38,821 bases of DNA from an uncultured Mediterraneibacter sp. (GCF_934309415.1 NZ_CAKRDI010000028.1:1-38821); one strand, 5' to 3'; counted from the stretch's first letter, positions 23,928 to 34,111 are shown. A program made the numbers and translations. The notes: generated by a model not told the origin, from the letters alone.

Positions 23928-25340
23928 TCATTCGTGCCACGCCTTTTTCAGCAATTCAATTGCTTCCGTAATTTCCGCTTCTTTCATATTGGCATATCCA
24001 AGAAGAATTGTTGCTTCTTTTTTCTCCTGCATTTCTTCCTGTATTCCGATACAGTATTCTGAAAGTCCGTAAACTTTCACCCCCTGGCTCTTCGCCTTCT
24101 GAATCAGTTCTGTCTCGGAACTTTTGCCTGTAAATCGCAACAACAGATGTAATCCGGCATTTTCCCCCAGAATCGTTACTGACTCTGACATTGTACGCAG
24201 GCGATTCAGCATCATATCATGTCTGCCTTTGTAGAGAGCTCGTGATTTGTTCAGATGCCTCTCATAATAGCCTTCCTCAATAAACTTCTGCAAAATCATC
24301 TGATCTACTCTGGAAATCGTGGAACTTAAGAAACCACAGTTTGTCTTATATCGTTCCAGCACTTTCTCCGGCAGAACCATATAACTCATACGAATCGCCG
24401 GTGCAATGGATTTTGAAAAAGTTCCCATATAGATCACTTTTCCAGACCGGTCGTATCCCTGAAGCGCAGGAATTGGCTTTCCTTTATAACGGAACTCACT
24501 GTCATAATCGTCCTCAATGATATAACGTCCTTCTTCCTCTTCTGCCCATCTCAGGATCTCCATCCTGCGGCTGATCGGCATGACAATTCCCAATGGAAAC
24601 TGGTGGGACGGCATGACAAATGCAATCTGTGCTCCCGACTCCTGCAATCTGTCTACACGCATTCCCTTTTCATCCATATCCACCGTACAGACCTGATAAG
24701 AAAACCGGTCAAACAGGCGATAGGCCTGTGTATACGTCGGATTTTCCAGTGCCACCTTACGCTCATTCCCGAGAATTGCCGTAAGAAGCATAAGCAAGTA
24801 ATCATTTCCGGCACCGACGATGATCTGTTCCGGTCTGCAGTTTACACCTCTTGCCTGATGCAGATAACTGCAGATTGCATTACGAACTCCTTCTTCTCCC
24901 TGTGGATTTCCAAGACGGAACAACTCCGAATGGTCATCCTGCAGGCATTCTCTTGAAAGCTTACGCCAGATATTATATGGAAAGCTGTTCAGATCCACAC
25001 CATTCGGAGAAAAATCATATTTGTACTGATCCTTCTCTTCTTCTACTTTTATCTCCTGTTGTTCTTCCTGATATTCCAGACGGTAAAGTCCATCAATCTG
25101 AGAGATAAAAAATCCTCGGTATGGCTGTGTCTCCACATATCCTTCTGAAAGGAGCTGTTCATACGCCAATTCTATTGTACTCCTGCTCACCTCAAGATGC
25201 CGGCTTAATGCACGGGTGGAAGGAAGCCTCTCACCACTTTGAATTTTCCCCTGCTGGATTTCCTGTTTAATATAATCATAGATCTGTTCATACAACGGAA
25301 TATTCCGTTTCGTATCCAGACTGATTGTCAACTCGTACAT
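23928..25340 (-). CDS. MocR-family (GntR/aminotransferase) transcription factor, PdxR-like
   Basis: The 470-residue regulator has an N-terminal GntR winged helix (LYEQIYDYIKQEI; GERLPSTRALSRHLEVSRST at 37-56). It joins a fold-type I aminotransferase-like domain that binds PLP: VGAGNDYLLML, EDDYDSEFRY and GTFSKSIAPAIRM, with the Schiff-base Lys in the last motif. Such proteins often activate vitamin B6 synthesis (pdxST) or amino-acid genes. No pdxST is adjacent here, so its target is unknown. The neighbouring divergent site expected for a MocR partner gene is absent; glnS lies upstream in the same orientation with a terminator between. Confidence 0.92.
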   Translation of the reverse strand: MYELTISLDTKRNIPLYEQIYDYIKQEIQQGKIQSGERLPSTRALSRHLEVSRSTIELAYEQLLSEGYVETQPYRGFFISQIDGLYRLEYQEEQQEIKVEEEKDQYKYDFSPNGVDLNSFPYNIWRKLSRECLQDDHSELFRLGNPQGEEGVRNAICSYLHQARGVNCRPEQIIVGAGNDYLLMLLTAILGNERKVALENPTYTQAYRLFDRFSYQVCTVDMDEKGMRVDRLQESGAQIAFVMPSHQFPLGIVMPISRRMEILRWAEEEEGRYIIEDDYDSEFRYKGKPIPALQGYDRSGKVIYMGTFSKSIAPAIRMSYMVLPEKVLERYKTNCGFLSSTISRVDQMILQKFIEEGYYERHLNKSRALYKGRHDMMLNRLRTMSESVTILGENAGLHLLLRFTGKSSETELIQKAKSQGVKVYGLSEYCIGIQEEMQEKKEATILLGYANMKEAEITEAIELLKKAWHE

Positions 25341-25391
25341 TGCCCCTCACTTCTCTTTCCCCAAATTTTAATGTATATCCACTATAGAAAA

Positions 25392-25425
25392 ACTGCCGCA
25401 TTGCACTTGAGTACAACACGGCAGT
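25392..25425 (-). terminator. Terminator after glnS
   Basis: ACTGCCG (25392-25398) pairs with CGGCAGT (25419-25425). On the minus strand it is followed by TTTTTC. It ends glnS transcription 15 nt after the stop. Confidence 0.8.
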
Positions 25426-25439
25426 AATGTTTCTCGTTC

Positions 25440-27110
25440 TTATTTCTTTGGAAGCTTGAATGAGCTCTTCAGTGAAACGATTCTGTTAAATACCGGATAT
25501 TCCGGAGTAGAATCTTTCGCATCAATACAGAAATATCCATTTCTTACGAACTGGAAGCTGTCATATGCTTTTGCATCTGCGAAACTTGGCTCTACATATG
25601 CATCTTTGATCACTGTCAGAGAATTCGGATTAAGGTTCAGGGAACCATCTTCTTTGTTATATACTCCCTTTTCTTCATCTACCAGGTTCTCATACAGTCT
25701 GACTTCTGCTTTCTGTGCATACGGAGCTGGTACCCAGTGGATTGTTCCTTTGACTTTACGTCCTGTGAATCCGCTTCCTGCCTTTGTCTCCGGATCATAA
25801 GTACAGTGAATCTCTGTCACGTTACCATTCTCATCCTTCACAAAACTCTCGCATTTTACAAAATATGCATGCATCAGGCGCACTTCATTTCCCGGGAAGA
25901 GACGGAAATATTTCTTCGGTGGTTCTTCCATAAAGTCATCACGCTCAATGTACAGTTCACGGCAAAACGGAACTTTACGCTGTCCGAGTTCTTCATTCTC
26001 AAGATTGTTTGCAACATCCAGATACTCAACTTCACCCTCCGGATAGTTGTCGATGATCAGTTTGATCGGATCAAGAACTGCCATCATACGGGAACGTTTC
26101 ATCTTCAGATCCTCACGGATACAGTACTCAAGCATTGCGTAATCCACAGAGCTCTGGCTCTTGGAAATACCGCACATCTCGATAAACATCTTGATGGACT
26201 CCGGTGTAAATCCTCTTCTTCTCAGTGCTGCGATAGATACAAGACGTGGATCATCCCATCCGTCTACGATTCCATCTTCTACCAATTTCTTAATGTAACG
26301 TTTTCCTGTTACAACATTCGTCAGATATAATTTTGCAAACTCGATCTGTCTCGGAGGATTCTCAAATTCACATTCTTTTACGACCCAGTCATACAGCGGT
26401 CTGTGATCTTCAAATTCCAGTGTACAGATAGAATGCGTGATTCCTTCGATCGCATCTTCGATTGGATGTGCGAAATCATACATCGGATAAATGCACCATT
26501 TATCTCCTGTGTTGTGGTGTGTCATACGGGCAACACGGTAGATGATCGGGTCACGCATGTTGATATTCGGTGATGCCATATCGATCTTTGCGCGAAGAAC
26601 TTTCTCACCATCTGCATACTTTCCTGCACGCATGTTCTCAAACAGTTCCAGGTTCTCCTCTACAGAGCGGTTTCTGTATGGGCTTTCTTTTCCAGGCTCT
26701 GTCAGTGTTCCACGGTACTCTCTCATCTCTTCTGCTGTCAGATCACATACGAAAGCTTTTCCTTTTTTGATCAACTTTACTGCGCACTCATACATCTGGT
26801 CAAAATAATCGGATGCAAAGTACAGGTGCTCACCCCAGTCTGCACCAAGCCATTTAATATCTTCTTTAATAGACTCTACAAATTCCGTCTTCTCTTTTGT
26901 CGGATTTGTATCATCGAAACGCATATGGAATGTTCCGTTATATTTCTCTGCCAGTCCATAGTTTAAAAGAATGGATTTTGCATGTCCGATATGCAGATAT
27001 CCGTTCGGCTCCGGTGGGAAACGCGTACACACATGATCGTATACTCCCTCTGCCAGATCTTTATCTATTTCCTGTTCTATAAAATTCTTTGAAACAACTT
27101 CGTTTTCCAT
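25440..27110 (-). CDS. glnS: Glutaminyl-tRNA synthetase
   Basis: The 556-residue class I synthetase charges tRNA-Gln directly. The HIGH motif is in [17 protein letters not shown] near 34-48, with DDTNPTKE following. The [20 protein letters not shown] block and the two C-terminal anticodon beta-barrels ([28 protein letters not shown]) are present. The second catalytic motif reads [12 protein letters not shown] where the E. coli type has VMSKRKL, a departure that I believe recurs in clostridial GlnRS. AGGAGG lies 5 nt before ATG. A decayed family A element sits directly upstream, so the promoter must be inside or beyond it. Confidence 0.96.
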   Translation of the reverse strand: MENEVVSKNFIEQEIDKDLAEGVYDHVCTRFPPEPNGYLHIGHAKSILLNYGLAEKYNGTFHMRFDDTNPTKEKTEFVESIKEDIKWLGADWGEHLYFASDYFDQMYECAVKLIKKGKAFVCDLTAEEMREYRGTLTEPGKESPYRNRSVEENLELFENMRAGKYADGEKVLRAKIDMASPNINMRDPIIYRVARMTHHNTGDKWCIYPMYDFAHPIEDAIEGITHSICTLEFEDHRPLYDWVVKECEFENPPRQIEFAKLYLTNVVTGKRYIKKLVEDGIVDGWDDPRLVSIAALRRRGFTPESIKMFIEMCGISKSQSSVDYAMLEYCIREDLKMKRSRMMAVLDPIKLIIDNYPEGEVEYLDVANNLENEELGQRKVPFCRELYIERDDFMEEPPKKYFRLFPGNEVRLMHAYFVKCESFVKDENGNVTEIHCTYDPETKAGSGFTGRKVKGTIHWVPAPYAQKAEVRLYENLVDEEKGVYNKEDGSLNLNPNSLTVIKDAYVEPSFADAKAYDSFQFVRNGYFCIDAKDSTPEYPVFNRIVSLKSSFKLPKK

Positions 27111-27127
27111 CTTATCCTCCTAATAAC

Positions 27128-27211
27128 CTAAAGTATATTTGAAATTCATTTTCGCAATATATAACAATGTATCATGTATATCTCGCAGAAATTATTTTCA
27201 AACATGCTCTA
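27128..27211. repeat. Family A repeat, degenerate short copy upstream of glnS
   Basis: The left end CTAAAGTATATTTGAAATTC and the right end ATTATTTTCAAACATGCTCT align with the termini of the 103-bp copy; the middle is reduced. It begins 17 nt upstream of the glnS ATG, unlike the other copies, which lie at gene 3' ends. Confidence 0.7.
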
Positions 27212-27296
27212 AAATATTCATGAAAATAATCTTAACACAAAATGAAGATGACCACAAGCAAAAACCGTAAATATCAAGCTCCCTCTTTAAATCAGA

Positions 27297-27329
27297 GTTA
27301 CTGTTCACAGCATAGCTGTAAACAGTAAC
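27297..27329 (+). repeat. Family B 33-bp hairpin
   Basis: GTTACTGTTCACAGCATAGC with inverse GCTGTAAACAGTAAC. It ends 3 nt from the Nudix gene stop, so it forms the 3' UTR hairpin of that gene. Confidence 0.9.
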
Positions 27330-27332
27330 AAA

Positions 27333-28124
27333 TCAGATCCGCTCAAAAAGAATCATCAACGCCTGAGCAAGAATTGCCGCATGATCTACTGCGATCATCC
27401 CTCCGTCTTTTACTTCATAGTAGGTCTCTCTGACCAGACCGTGGCGTACCCGTTTCACAATTTCAGCCTGTGTTTCGATTCCTTTTTCCTCATTTTTTAA
27501 TTTCAGAACCCATTCTTTCTCTGCCCATTCTGATGCTTCCGCCAAATCCCATGTCTTTTTTTGTTCTTCTTCGTTCCCCGGTTTCTTTCCTCCGGGCACC
27601 TCTTTCTTCTCCGCATCATTACATTTCTCTTCTGACACTGTTACAGATTCCAGTGACACCTGGAACCATGCCGCATCCGCCGCGTCATCTCCTGCATGAA
27701 CTTTTACATCCCGTTCTTTTACAAGTGAAAAATATGCTGTCGTGATCACACGCGCTCTCGGATCCCTGTTCCATGCTCCATAACATGCGAACTGTTCTAC
27801 CGGAAGATCTTTTACCCCAGTCTCTTCTTCCAGTTCTCTGCGTGCTGTCTGCTCCAGATTTTCTTTCAAATTCACAAATCCTCCTGGCAGCGCCCAATAA
27901 CCGATGCTCGGATGATTGCTTCTCTTTACAAGAAGTACTTTTAATTTCTTCTCCTTCAGTTCCTGTTCTCCTGCATAAGAAAATACAACTGCATCCGTTG
28001 TCGCGCACGGATTCTTGTACTTGTAAGGATCATATTCCTCCAGAAACTCTTCAAGTGTCTGGCCTTTCCCGTTCTTTTCTCCTGTTCCGTAAAATGATGA
28101 AATATCGTCTAAAAATGCTGGCAT
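27333..28124 (-). CDS. Nudix hydrolase with C-terminal winged-helix-like region
   Basis: The 263-residue protein carries the Nudix box GGFVNLKENLEQTARRELEE followed by ETGV near 85-108 (GX5EX7REUXEEXGU). It is preceded by LLVKRSNHPSIGYWALPGG and followed by NRDPRARVITTAYFSLV, a pattern seen in NrtR/ADP-ribose-type Nudix proteins. The C-terminal part is charged and ends HAAILAQALMILFERI, shorter than a clear NrtR winged helix. It may hydrolyse ADP-ribose or related nucleotides, or sense them; no NAD genes are adjacent. An insert of Lys/Glu-rich sequence near 165-200 looks disordered. Confidence 0.85.
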   Translation of the reverse strand: MPAFLDDISSFYGTGEKNGKGQTLEEFLEEYDPYKYKNPCATTDAVVFSYAGEQELKEKKLKVLLVKRSNHPSIGYWALPGGFVNLKENLEQTARRELEEETGVKDLPVEQFACYGAWNRDPRARVITTAYFSLVKERDVKVHAGDDAADAAWFQVSLESVTVSEEKCNDAEKKEVPGGKKPGNEEEQKKTWDLAEASEWAEKEWVLKLKNEEKGIETQAEIVKRVRHGLVRETYYEVKDGGMIAVDHAAILAQALMILFERI

Positions 28125-28183
28125 ATGCTAACTTCCTTTCTTTCACGATGTGTCCGCACATCTTTCTACCATTTTACACCAAT

Positions 28184-28528
28184 TTACATACTGGCAGCAA
28201 AGAAATTTGCAACGGCTGCGATCATTCCCGCAAAATAGACGCTTTTTCCCGGATCTGCTCCCGGATGTTCTTTTCCGTAATCATAGTTCTGCACACCCGT
28301 CTCCGATCCATGTGCAGCATTCCAGTCACGTTTCAGAACTCCTACCAGATACTGTGTGTCTTCCTCGTCCCCAAGATTTCCTACATAAAAGAAAATGTCA
28401 ATGTTATTCTTCATCGCATCCAGAAAGCGATAAAACTCTGGTGGACATTCCTCTGCTTCGTAGATGAACTCTGTCAGCTGCTGCAATACCTTTCTTAAAT
28501 TTTCAAGTTTTTTCCCTCTCTCTTTCAT
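28184..28528 (-). CDS. Conserved-looking hypothetical protein
   Basis: From ATG 28528 the product is 114 residues; the longer reading from 28567 lacks a ribosome site, whereas GAGGAAGAAAGG lies just before 28528. The N-terminal half is helical (LENLRKVLQQLTEFIYEAEE); the middle has FYRFLDAMKNNIDIFFYVG; the C-terminus has a hydrophobic segment (VYFAGMIAAVANFFAA). I do not recognise the family. It lies 59 nt upstream of the Nudix gene on the same strand and may be co-transcribed with it. Confidence 0.6.
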   Translation of the reverse strand: MKERGKKLENLRKVLQQLTEFIYEAEECPPEFYRFLDAMKNNIDIFFYVGNLGDEEDTQYLVGVLKRDWNAAHGSETGVQNYDYGKEHPGADPGKSVYFAGMIAAVANFFAASM

Positions 28529-28774
28529 ACCTTTCTTCCTCTGAGTCCTGTTCCCCAACCTCCTCATAGACTAACTGGTTTCAGTATAACATGACATGTG
28601 AATAAAAAAAGTAAATGACAGAATCTCTGGCATTTTTATAGTTTTGCGAAATTGGTATTGACAAGATTTTGCACGTTCTTAATACGCTTGCTATCTCATT
28701 GTAATGAATGGTTTTTTATTATTTGAGTAGGAAGTTAACGTAGATTACATATCCAGAAAACCGGGACATTCTGA

Positions 28775-28917
28775 GTTACTGTTCACAGGTAACCTGTAAA
28801 CAGTAACGTATCTCGCCATTTAGAATCGCCTGCGGCGATGGGCGAGATACATTCAGAACAAAATGTGCATCCTCCATGCCAATCAGCGGAGTGATTGACA
28901 TGGGAGTGAACAGTAAC
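28775..28917 (+). repeat. Family B composite element (143 bp, three hairpins)
   Basis: Hairpin 1 is the 33-bp GTTACTG unit. Hairpin 2 pairs GTATCTCGCC with GGCGAGATAC and, inside, ATCGCC with GGCGAT. Hairpin 3 pairs CTCCATG.CAATCA with TGATTG.CATGGGAG. The element ends GTGAACAGTAAC, the inverse of its start, so the whole unit has inverted ends. The copy at 38371 has the same length and order. No ORF. Confidence 0.9.
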
Positions 28918-28956
28918 CATTCTGATTCTACTGTTACAAAAGGACTTTATGATACC

Positions 28957-28982
28957 AGTGTCAAAAGACTTTTTGACACTCA
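28957..28982. other. Isolated hairpin
   Basis: AGTGTCAAAA pairs with TTTTTGACACT around a 3-4 nt loop, with ATGAT/ATCAT just outside. No gene reads into it closely; possibly a remnant terminator or a binding site. Confidence 0.45.
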
Positions 28983-29107
28983 TATCATTTTATTTACATA
29001 TCACAAAAAAGAGGAAAAATCAGGAACATTTAAAGATAAACGAATTTAAATTAATTGCACAGTGATCTGCTGAAAGCCTACGGATTGCACTTTTATCAAA
29101 AGAAAAA

Positions 29108-29143
29108 CCCCCGAAACACTACATTTGCAGGCATTTCCGGGAT
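29108..29143 (-). terminator. Terminator after tRNA-Thr
   Basis: On the minus strand CCCGGAAA and TTTCGGGG pair with one mismatch, followed by TTTTTC, 11 nt downstream of the tRNA 3' end. Confidence 0.7.
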
Positions 29144-29153
29144 AAAGTTCAAA

Positions 29154-29225
29154 GCTGATTAGGGGACTTGAACCCCCGACCTCCGCCTTACCAAGGCGAC
29201 GCGCTACCGACTGCGCCAAATCAGC
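29154..29225 (-). tRNA. tRNA-Thr (GGT anticodon)
   Basis: A 72-nt cloverleaf: acceptor GCTGATT/AATCAGC (7 bp), D stem GCGC/GCGC, anticodon stem TCGCC/GGCGG with loop TTGGTAA (anticodon GGT, reading ACC), T stem GGGGG/CCCCT with TTCAAGT loop. CCA is not encoded. A 7-bp hairpin (TTGCGTT/AACGCAA, 29229-29249) lies 3 nt upstream of the mature 5' end. Confidence 0.95.
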
Positions 29226-29290
29226 TTATTGCGTTTCGTACGAACGCAAAATTTAATATACACTACTGAGTCAGAAAAGTCAAGCGCTTT

Positions 29291-29737
29291 TTACAGCTGA
29301 TCTGAATCCAGAAGAATTGTAAACGGTCCATCATTTAAAAGACTTACTTTCATGTCTGCGCCAAAACTTCCTGTCTCTACTTTATCTACAGACTCTCTGC
29401 ATCTGGCAATGATATATTCATAAAGTTCATTCGCTTTATCCGGTTTCCCTGCTTCGATAAAACTCGGTCTGTTTCCTTTTTTACAGTTTGCATATAAAGT
29501 AAACTGTGACACAAGCAACAGGCTGCCATCCACATCTGCCAGAGACAGGTTCGTCTTGCCCTGTTCATCTTCAAAAATACGCAGACCAATCATCTTTTTG
29601 ATCATTTTATCCGCAATCTCTGTCGTATCTGTATCAGCCACTCCGATCAGAACCAGATAGCCTTTACCAATCTCTCCAATCACTTCGCCATCCACACAGA
29701 CGGATGCTTCTGTCACTCTTTGTATTACAAATCTCAT
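29291..29737 (-). CDS. dtd: D-aminoacyl-tRNA deacylase
   Basis: From ATG 29737 (GAGAGGAAAAG just ahead) the product is 148 residues, the normal DTD length; a longer upstream reading adds 18 unrelated residues. It starts [20 protein letters not shown], carries [20 protein letters not shown] (the SQFTL motif with the catalytic Thr) and ends with the cis-Gly-Pro motif region ([13 protein letters not shown]). It removes D-amino acids and glycine from mischarged tRNA. In many Firmicutes dtd follows relA; here it follows the CPBP gene by 64 nt. Confidence 0.95.
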   Translation of the reverse strand: MRFVIQRVTEASVCVDGEVIGEIGKGYLVLIGVADTDTTEIADKMIKKMIGLRIFEDEQGKTNLSLADVDGSLLLVSQFTLYANCKKGNRPSFIEAGKPDKANELYEYIIARCRESVDKVETGSFGADMKVSLLNDGPFTILLDSDQL

Positions 29738-29801
29738 TTCTTTTCCTCTCTCTGTATCTTTTACCCTGTAATGTTTATTTGCCACACGCACCTTCTGTTT
29801 T

Positions 29802-30638
29802 TTATGGATTACATCTCTTACAGCGTGCTGAAATCACTGTCAGTGCAACTACCGCAAGCGGTATTCCCACCAGCACCAGCATTCCCGTCACAACATCCGG
29901 AAGAAACCTCTGCTCCAGATCCACAAATACAGTTCCAAAGAAATTGAACGTCATATGCAGGAACATCGATGCGAAAAGTGTTCCATATCTATCTGCAACA
30001 TAACCGAGTACAAGACCAAACAGAGCTGTATAGATTCCCTGTACCAGATTCTGATGGAAAACTCCGAACAAGACTGCCTGCACCAGATTTGCCACAACAA
30101 ATCCCGCTCCGGCTCTCTGGATATAACCCATGATCATTCCACGGAAGATCATCTCTTCTACCAGCGGCGGAAGAATCAGTGTTCCAATCAGCCAGGTAAC
30201 AGAATACTCCGTTACTCCGGAATTATCAATCAGATTCTGATAATTCTCCATCCATTTTGGTGCCGCAAGTGCAATTACCGTCATCACGATGGAGGACATC
30301 TGCAGCAATCCAAAACCCAGCACAAAAAGCCAGCCATATCCCGCTGCATCCACACGTGTCACCCTTCTTTTAAAAAAGCGGATTACGCCTTCCCTCTCGA
30401 TGAATGCAAAATAATACCAGCAAAATGCAAACACAAGCATCACCGTGTACACAAGCACACTCACCAGATTCAGATGATTCATAAGAAACTGATACGTCAT
30501 CCTGCTGCCATTCGCTCCTCCAAGTATCGTCCCCCCGATTGCAGCTGCAAATGAAAGCACCATGCTGATTCCGTTAAATCCCAGCATAGTAAAGGCAAAT
30601 ACAAGTACTGCAAATAAATAATTCTTCTTTTCGTTCAT
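29802..30638 (-). CDS. CPBP-family intramembrane metalloprotease
   Basis: The 278-residue multi-pass membrane protein shows the three CPBP (CAAX protease/bacteriocin-processing, ABI) motifs: EEMIFRGMI (EExxxR) near 161-169, [11 protein letters not shown] (FxxxH) near 190, and HMTFNF (HxxxN) near 229. These provide the catalytic Glu and metal-binding His. Family members act as prenyl-protein proteases, anti-sigma cleavage enzymes or bacteriocin-immunity proteins; no target is visible. It starts 17 nt after sigH ends on the same strand, so it probably shares that mRNA, and a link to stationary-phase functions is possible. Confidence 0.88.
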   Translation of the reverse strand: MNEKKNYLFAVLVFAFTMLGFNGISMVLSFAAAIGGTILGGANGSRMTYQFLMNHLNLVSVLVYTVMLVFAFCWYYFAFIEREGVIRFFKRRVTRVDAAGYGWLFVLGFGLLQMSSIVMTVIALAAPKWMENYQNLIDNSGVTEYSVTWLIGTLILPPLVEEMIFRGMIMGYIQRAGAGFVVANLVQAVLFGVFHQNLVQGIYTALFGLVLGYVADRYGTLFASMFLHMTFNFFGTVFVDLEQRFLPDVVTGMLVLVGIPLAVVALTVISARCKRCNP

Positions 30639-30655
30639 CCTTGTCCGCTCCTGCC

Positions 30656-31276
30656 TTATTCAGAAAAGCGGAGCATCTTCTCCGCTTTTCCTTTAATCCT
30701 CTGTAATGCATTGTCGATTGACTTCGGGCTCTTCCCAAGTAATTCGGCAATGGTTTTATAATCTGTTCCCATCAGATGCAGATAAAGCACATGATTTTCC
30801 AAAGGGCTTAGATTCTCTTTCAGCTGCTCTGCGAACGCCTCTGTATATTCTCTGCTGAAATAAAGCACTTCCGGATCATTATCCTTTACCGATTCAATCG
30901 TATCGATCAAGGGTGTATTCTTGCCTTCCCCTTCCGTTCCACTCTCTTCGTAAAGTGAAACATACGAGTTCAACGGCAGATGTTTCTTCCGTTTTGACGC
31001 CTCGATCGCAGAATACATCTGACGCGAAACACATAACTCTGCAAAACTTGCGAAAGAAGCACCCTGCTCTGCATCGTAATCTCTAACTGCTTTGATCAGT
31101 CCGATCATCCCTTCCTGGATCAGATCTTCATTCTCACCGCCAAGCAGAAACATGGCACGGGCTTTTTTTCTGACCATAGATTTATATTTCACCATCAGGA
31201 AATCCATAAATTCTTTATTTCCTTCCCGAATCTCGGCAACAAGCTGCTCATCTGTTTTTTTCTCATACTTATTCAT
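30656..31276 (-). CDS. sigH: RNA polymerase sigma-H factor (sporulation/stationary phase)
   Basis: From ATG 31276 (GAGAGG ahead; an upstream GTG adds five residues) the product is 206 residues. Region 2 reads LMVKYKSMVRKKARAMFLLGG then EDLIQEGMIGLIKAVRDYD, as in Spo0H/SigH. Region 4 has LSPLENHVLYLHLMGTDYKT and an HTH (IAELLGKSPKSIDNALQRIKGK). The order cysS-mrnC-rlmB-sigH matches that of Bacillus, which secures the identification; the rae1 (yacP) gene normally between rlmB and sigH is absent. Confidence 0.92.
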   Translation of the reverse strand: MNKYEKKTDEQLVAEIREGNKEFMDFLMVKYKSMVRKKARAMFLLGGENEDLIQEGMIGLIKAVRDYDAEQGASFASFAELCVSRQMYSAIEASKRKKHLPLNSYVSLYEESGTEGEGKNTPLIDTIESVKDNDPEVLYFSREYTEAFAEQLKENLSPLENHVLYLHLMGTDYKTIAELLGKSPKSIDNALQRIKGKAEKMLRFSE

Positions 31277-31302
31277 GGGAAAACCTCTCACATCAGCTTT
31301 TT

Positions 31303-32109
31303 CTATTTCTTTAATCTCTGTCTTACAATCTCATAAGCCAGCACTCCGGCTGCAACAGATGCATTCAATGAGTTGATCTCACCTTTCATTGGAATTCCTG
31401 CTACAAAATCACAGTTTTCTTTTACCAGACGGCTTACACCTTCTCCTTCATTTCCGATCACAAGGCCGATCGGTCCTGTCAGATTCATCTGATACATCTC
31501 TTCTCCGTCCATATCTGCACAGACAAACCAGAGTCCTTCTTCTTTCAGCTCTTCCATTGTTTTCACAAGGTTTGTTACCTTTGCAACCGGCGTATAGTTC
31601 AGAGCACCTGCGGATGTCTTGGCAACTGTAGCTGTCAGGCCAACTGCTCTGCGCTTCGGAATAATGACTCCGTGTGCTCCTGCAAGGTTTGCTGTACGGA
31701 TGATTGCTCCAAGATTATGCGGATCTTCAATGTTATCCAAAAGAAGAATGAATGGATCTTCTCCGCGCTCCTTTGCCAGTGCCAGCATATCCTCCACTGT
31801 AGAATATTCATAAGCCGCCGCATAAGCCACAACTCCCTGATGCTTTCCTGTCTCAGAGATCTGGGAAAGACGCTCTTTTGTAACAAAGTTCAGAAGCGCG
31901 TCGTGTTTCTTTGCTTCTCTTACAATTGTACGGATCGGTCCATCCTGGCATCCGTCCAGCACAAATACCTTGTCAATCGGTTTTCCGGAACGAAATGCTT
32001 CAAGAACTGCATTTCTTCCCTCAATCACAAGTGTATGCTCGTTATTCTGATGTTCTTCCTGCTCAAATCTTTTATTTCTATTATTTTCCCGCATGTTCTG
32101 CTCCTTCAC
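31303..32109 (-). CDS. rlmB: 23S rRNA 2'-O-ribose methyltransferase, SpoU family (RlmB)
   Basis: The 268-residue protein has an N-terminal substrate-binding domain (HTLVIEGRNAVLEAFRSG; FVTKERLSQISETGKHQGVVA) followed by the SPOUT knot. Motif 1 is LLDNIEDPHNLGAIIRTAN, motif 2 LVIGNEGEGVSR and motif 3 IPMKGEINSLNASVAAGVLAYE. It methylates G2251 of 23S rRNA (E. coli numbering) or an equivalent site. The first 25 residues are a charged extension. The gene overlaps the end of mrnC by up to 29 nt (14 if Met6 is used). Confidence 0.93.
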   Translation of the reverse strand: MKEQNMRENNRNKRFEQEEHQNNEHTLVIEGRNAVLEAFRSGKPIDKVFVLDGCQDGPIRTIVREAKKHDALLNFVTKERLSQISETGKHQGVVAYAAAYEYSTVEDMLALAKERGEDPFILLLDNIEDPHNLGAIIRTANLAGAHGVIIPKRRAVGLTATVAKTSAGALNYTPVAKVTNLVKTMEELKEEGLWFVCADMDGEEMYQMNLTGPIGLVIGNEGEGVSRLVKENCDFVAGIPMKGEINSLNASVAAGVLAYEIVRQRLKK

Positions 32110-32566
32110 TGTCCTCTTCTGCGATTTTCTTTTCCATCGTATCCAGTCCGATCGTGATCAGCTCTGTCAGGCGCTGATATTTCTTCTGTAAATAGAGATA
32201 TCCCACCAGCGCTTCAAATCCGGTTGCTCTCCGGTAATCTGTAATAGACTGATTTTTTGCCGGTGATACGGATCTTGCATTTCTTCCTCTCCGGTACACT
32301 CCATGCTCTTCCTCATTCAGATGTTCCTGCATGGTGCGCATCATATAGGACTGGGCGGATGCCTGTACATAACGGCTTGTCTCCTCATGGAGTTTATGAA
32401 CCGGACGGTTTCCCCTGCCAACGATCAGTGTCTTGACGATCAGATCGAAGACACAGTCCCCCACATAGGCTAATACCAGTGGGGAACACAGCTTCGGATC
32501 AATCTCGTGCATTCCGGGAATTGTCTGAATATATTGCTCTAATCCTGTTTCTAAGCTTTTTTCCAT
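32081..32566 (-). CDS. mrnC: Mini-ribonuclease 3
   Basis: The 161-residue protein is a bare RNase III catalytic domain without a dsRNA-binding domain, the hallmark of Mini-III, which trims 23S rRNA precursors. [20 protein letters not shown] carries the conserved Asp, followed by [23 protein letters not shown] and the second acidic motif [10 protein letters not shown]. It is encoded between cysS (16-nt overlap) and rlmB, its standard place in Firmicutes. The overlaps indicate translational coupling. Confidence 0.93.
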   Translation of the reverse strand: MEKSLETGLEQYIQTIPGMHEIDPKLCSPLVLAYVGDCVFDLIVKTLIVGRGNRPVHKLHEETSRYVQASAQSYMMRTMQEHLNEEEHGVYRRGRNARSVSPAKNQSITDYRRATGFEALVGYLYLQKKYQRLTELITIGLDTMEKKIAEEDSEGAEHAGK

Positions 32567-33957
32567 TGTACTCCTTCTCTTGTATCTTTCAAAATAATAC
32601 CTTTTGCAAGAAGCTCATCTCTGATCTGGTCTGCTCTTGCGAAGTCTTTTGCTTTTCTTGCTGCCTGACGTTCCTCAATCAGTGCCTCAATATCGGACTC
32701 AAGAATCTCTTCCTCTTTATCTACAATAATTCCAAGTACATCTGTCAGTCTTACCAGACGGTCAAACAGATTCTCAAGATATTCTTTGGAGCTCTCTCCG
32801 TCTGTTGATGTATTGATGTATTTTACAAGGTCAAATACTGCGGAGATTGCATCTGCTGTATTGAAATCATCATCCATCGCACGCTCGAAATCAGCTACAT
32901 ACTCTGCAGATTTTGCAAATTTTTCTGCCTCGTGCTCGCTCATATCTTCTGCTTTTGCGTTATTCTTAAGATATTTCAGGTTTTCTGCTGCAGTCACAAT
33001 ACGATCCAGACCGTTCTTTGCTGCTTCCATCAGTTCAGCACTGAAGTTCAGCGGGCTTCTGTAGTGTGCACTCAGCATGAAGAAACGAAGTACCTGGAGA
33101 TCATATTTTTCACCGATCTCACGGACTGTAAAGAAGTTTCCAAGAGATTTGGACATTTTGCGGTTATCAATATTCAGGAAACCATTGTGCATCCAGTATT
33201 TTGCAAATTCTTTTCCGTTTGCAGCTTCACTCTGTGCGATCTCGTTCTCGTGATGCGGGAAGATCAGATCTTCTCCACCGGCATGAATGTCGATCTGCTC
33301 ACCTAAATATTTCTTGGACATCTCAGAGCACTCGATGTGCCATCCCGGACGGCCTTCGCCCCATGGTGACTCCCATGCCGGCTCTCCTTCTTTCTTTGGT
33401 TTCCAGAGTACAAAGTCCAGAGAATCTTCTTTCTCGTCTGCTCCGCTTACAAGAAGTGCACGTCCGCCTGACTGCAGATCATCCAGATTCTTGTGAGACA
33501 GTTTTCCATAATCTTTGAATTTTCTTGTACGGTAATAAACTGTACCATTCTTCTCATAAGCATATCCTTTGTCGATCAGTGTCTGGATCATGCTGATCAT
33601 TCCACCAATCTCTTCTGTGGCAAGCGGATTCTTTGTTGCCGGCTGGATATTCATGTCACTCATATCCTTCTTGCATTCTGCAATGTATCTCTGAGAAATC
33701 TCTTCTGCAGTTACGCCTTCTTCATTTGCCTTTTTGATGATCTTGTCATCTACATCTGTGAAGTTGGATACATAGTTTACATCGTAATCTTTGTACTCAA
33801 AATATCTGCGGACTGTGTCAAATACGATCATTGGTCTTGCATTTCCAATGTGGATAAAGTTGTATACAGTCGGTCCGCATACATACATTTTTACCTTTCC
33901 CTCTTCAAGAGGAACAAATTCTTCTTTTCTTTTAGACATTGTATTGTAGATTTTCAT
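32551..33957 (-). CDS. cysS: Cysteinyl-tRNA synthetase
   Basis: The 468-residue class I synthetase includes [19 protein letters not shown] (zinc Cys and HIGH motif) near 24-42, [10 protein letters not shown] and [15 protein letters not shown] (further zinc ligands), and KMSKSLGNF near 267. The C-terminal DALR helical domain is complete. It lies 154 nt after cysE and is presumably under the same T-box leader, so charging and making cysteine are controlled together. Confidence 0.97.
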   Translation of the reverse strand: MKIYNTMSKRKEEFVPLEEGKVKMYVCGPTVYNFIHIGNARPMIVFDTVRRYFEYKDYDVNYVSNFTDVDDKIIKKANEEGVTAEEISQRYIAECKKDMSDMNIQPATKNPLATEEIGGMISMIQTLIDKGYAYEKNGTVYYRTRKFKDYGKLSHKNLDDLQSGGRALLVSGADEKEDSLDFVLWKPKKEGEPAWESPWGEGRPGWHIECSEMSKKYLGEQIDIHAGGEDLIFPHHENEIAQSEAANGKEFAKYWMHNGFLNIDNRKMSKSLGNFFTVREIGEKYDLQVLRFFMLSAHYRSPLNFSAELMEAAKNGLDRIVTAAENLKYLKNNAKAEDMSEHEAEKFAKSAEYVADFERAMDDDFNTADAISAVFDLVKYINTSTDGESSKEYLENLFDRLVRLTDVLGIIVDKEEEILESDIEALIEERQAARKAKDFARADQIRDELLAKGIILKDTREGVQWKKA

Positions 33958-34111
33958 ACTGCTGTCTTCCTTTCTAAATTCATTCTGATTTATCTTCTGA
34001 CGGATGACAATATTCTTTCTATGCCTTTTTCAATTATAAGTTTATCCAGTTTAAAATTCACTTAATTCAGGCTTCATATAAAGATTCCGTCAATCTGTCG
34101 TTTATTGTATA

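Larger units (their letters stand above)
28568..29153. other. Gene-free 585-nt region with repeat structures
   Basis: It holds a full 143-bp family B element (28775-28917), a separate hairpin (28957-28982) and the tRNA-Thr terminator. The stretch 28600-28770 is AT-rich and shows nothing I can name. An ORF on the minus strand at 28783-28983 lies inside the repeat and is not credible. Confidence 0.7.

Noticed and set aside
28783..28983. 66-codon minus-strand ORF
   Set aside because: It lies within the 143-bp family B element and its flanking hairpin; no ribosome site.
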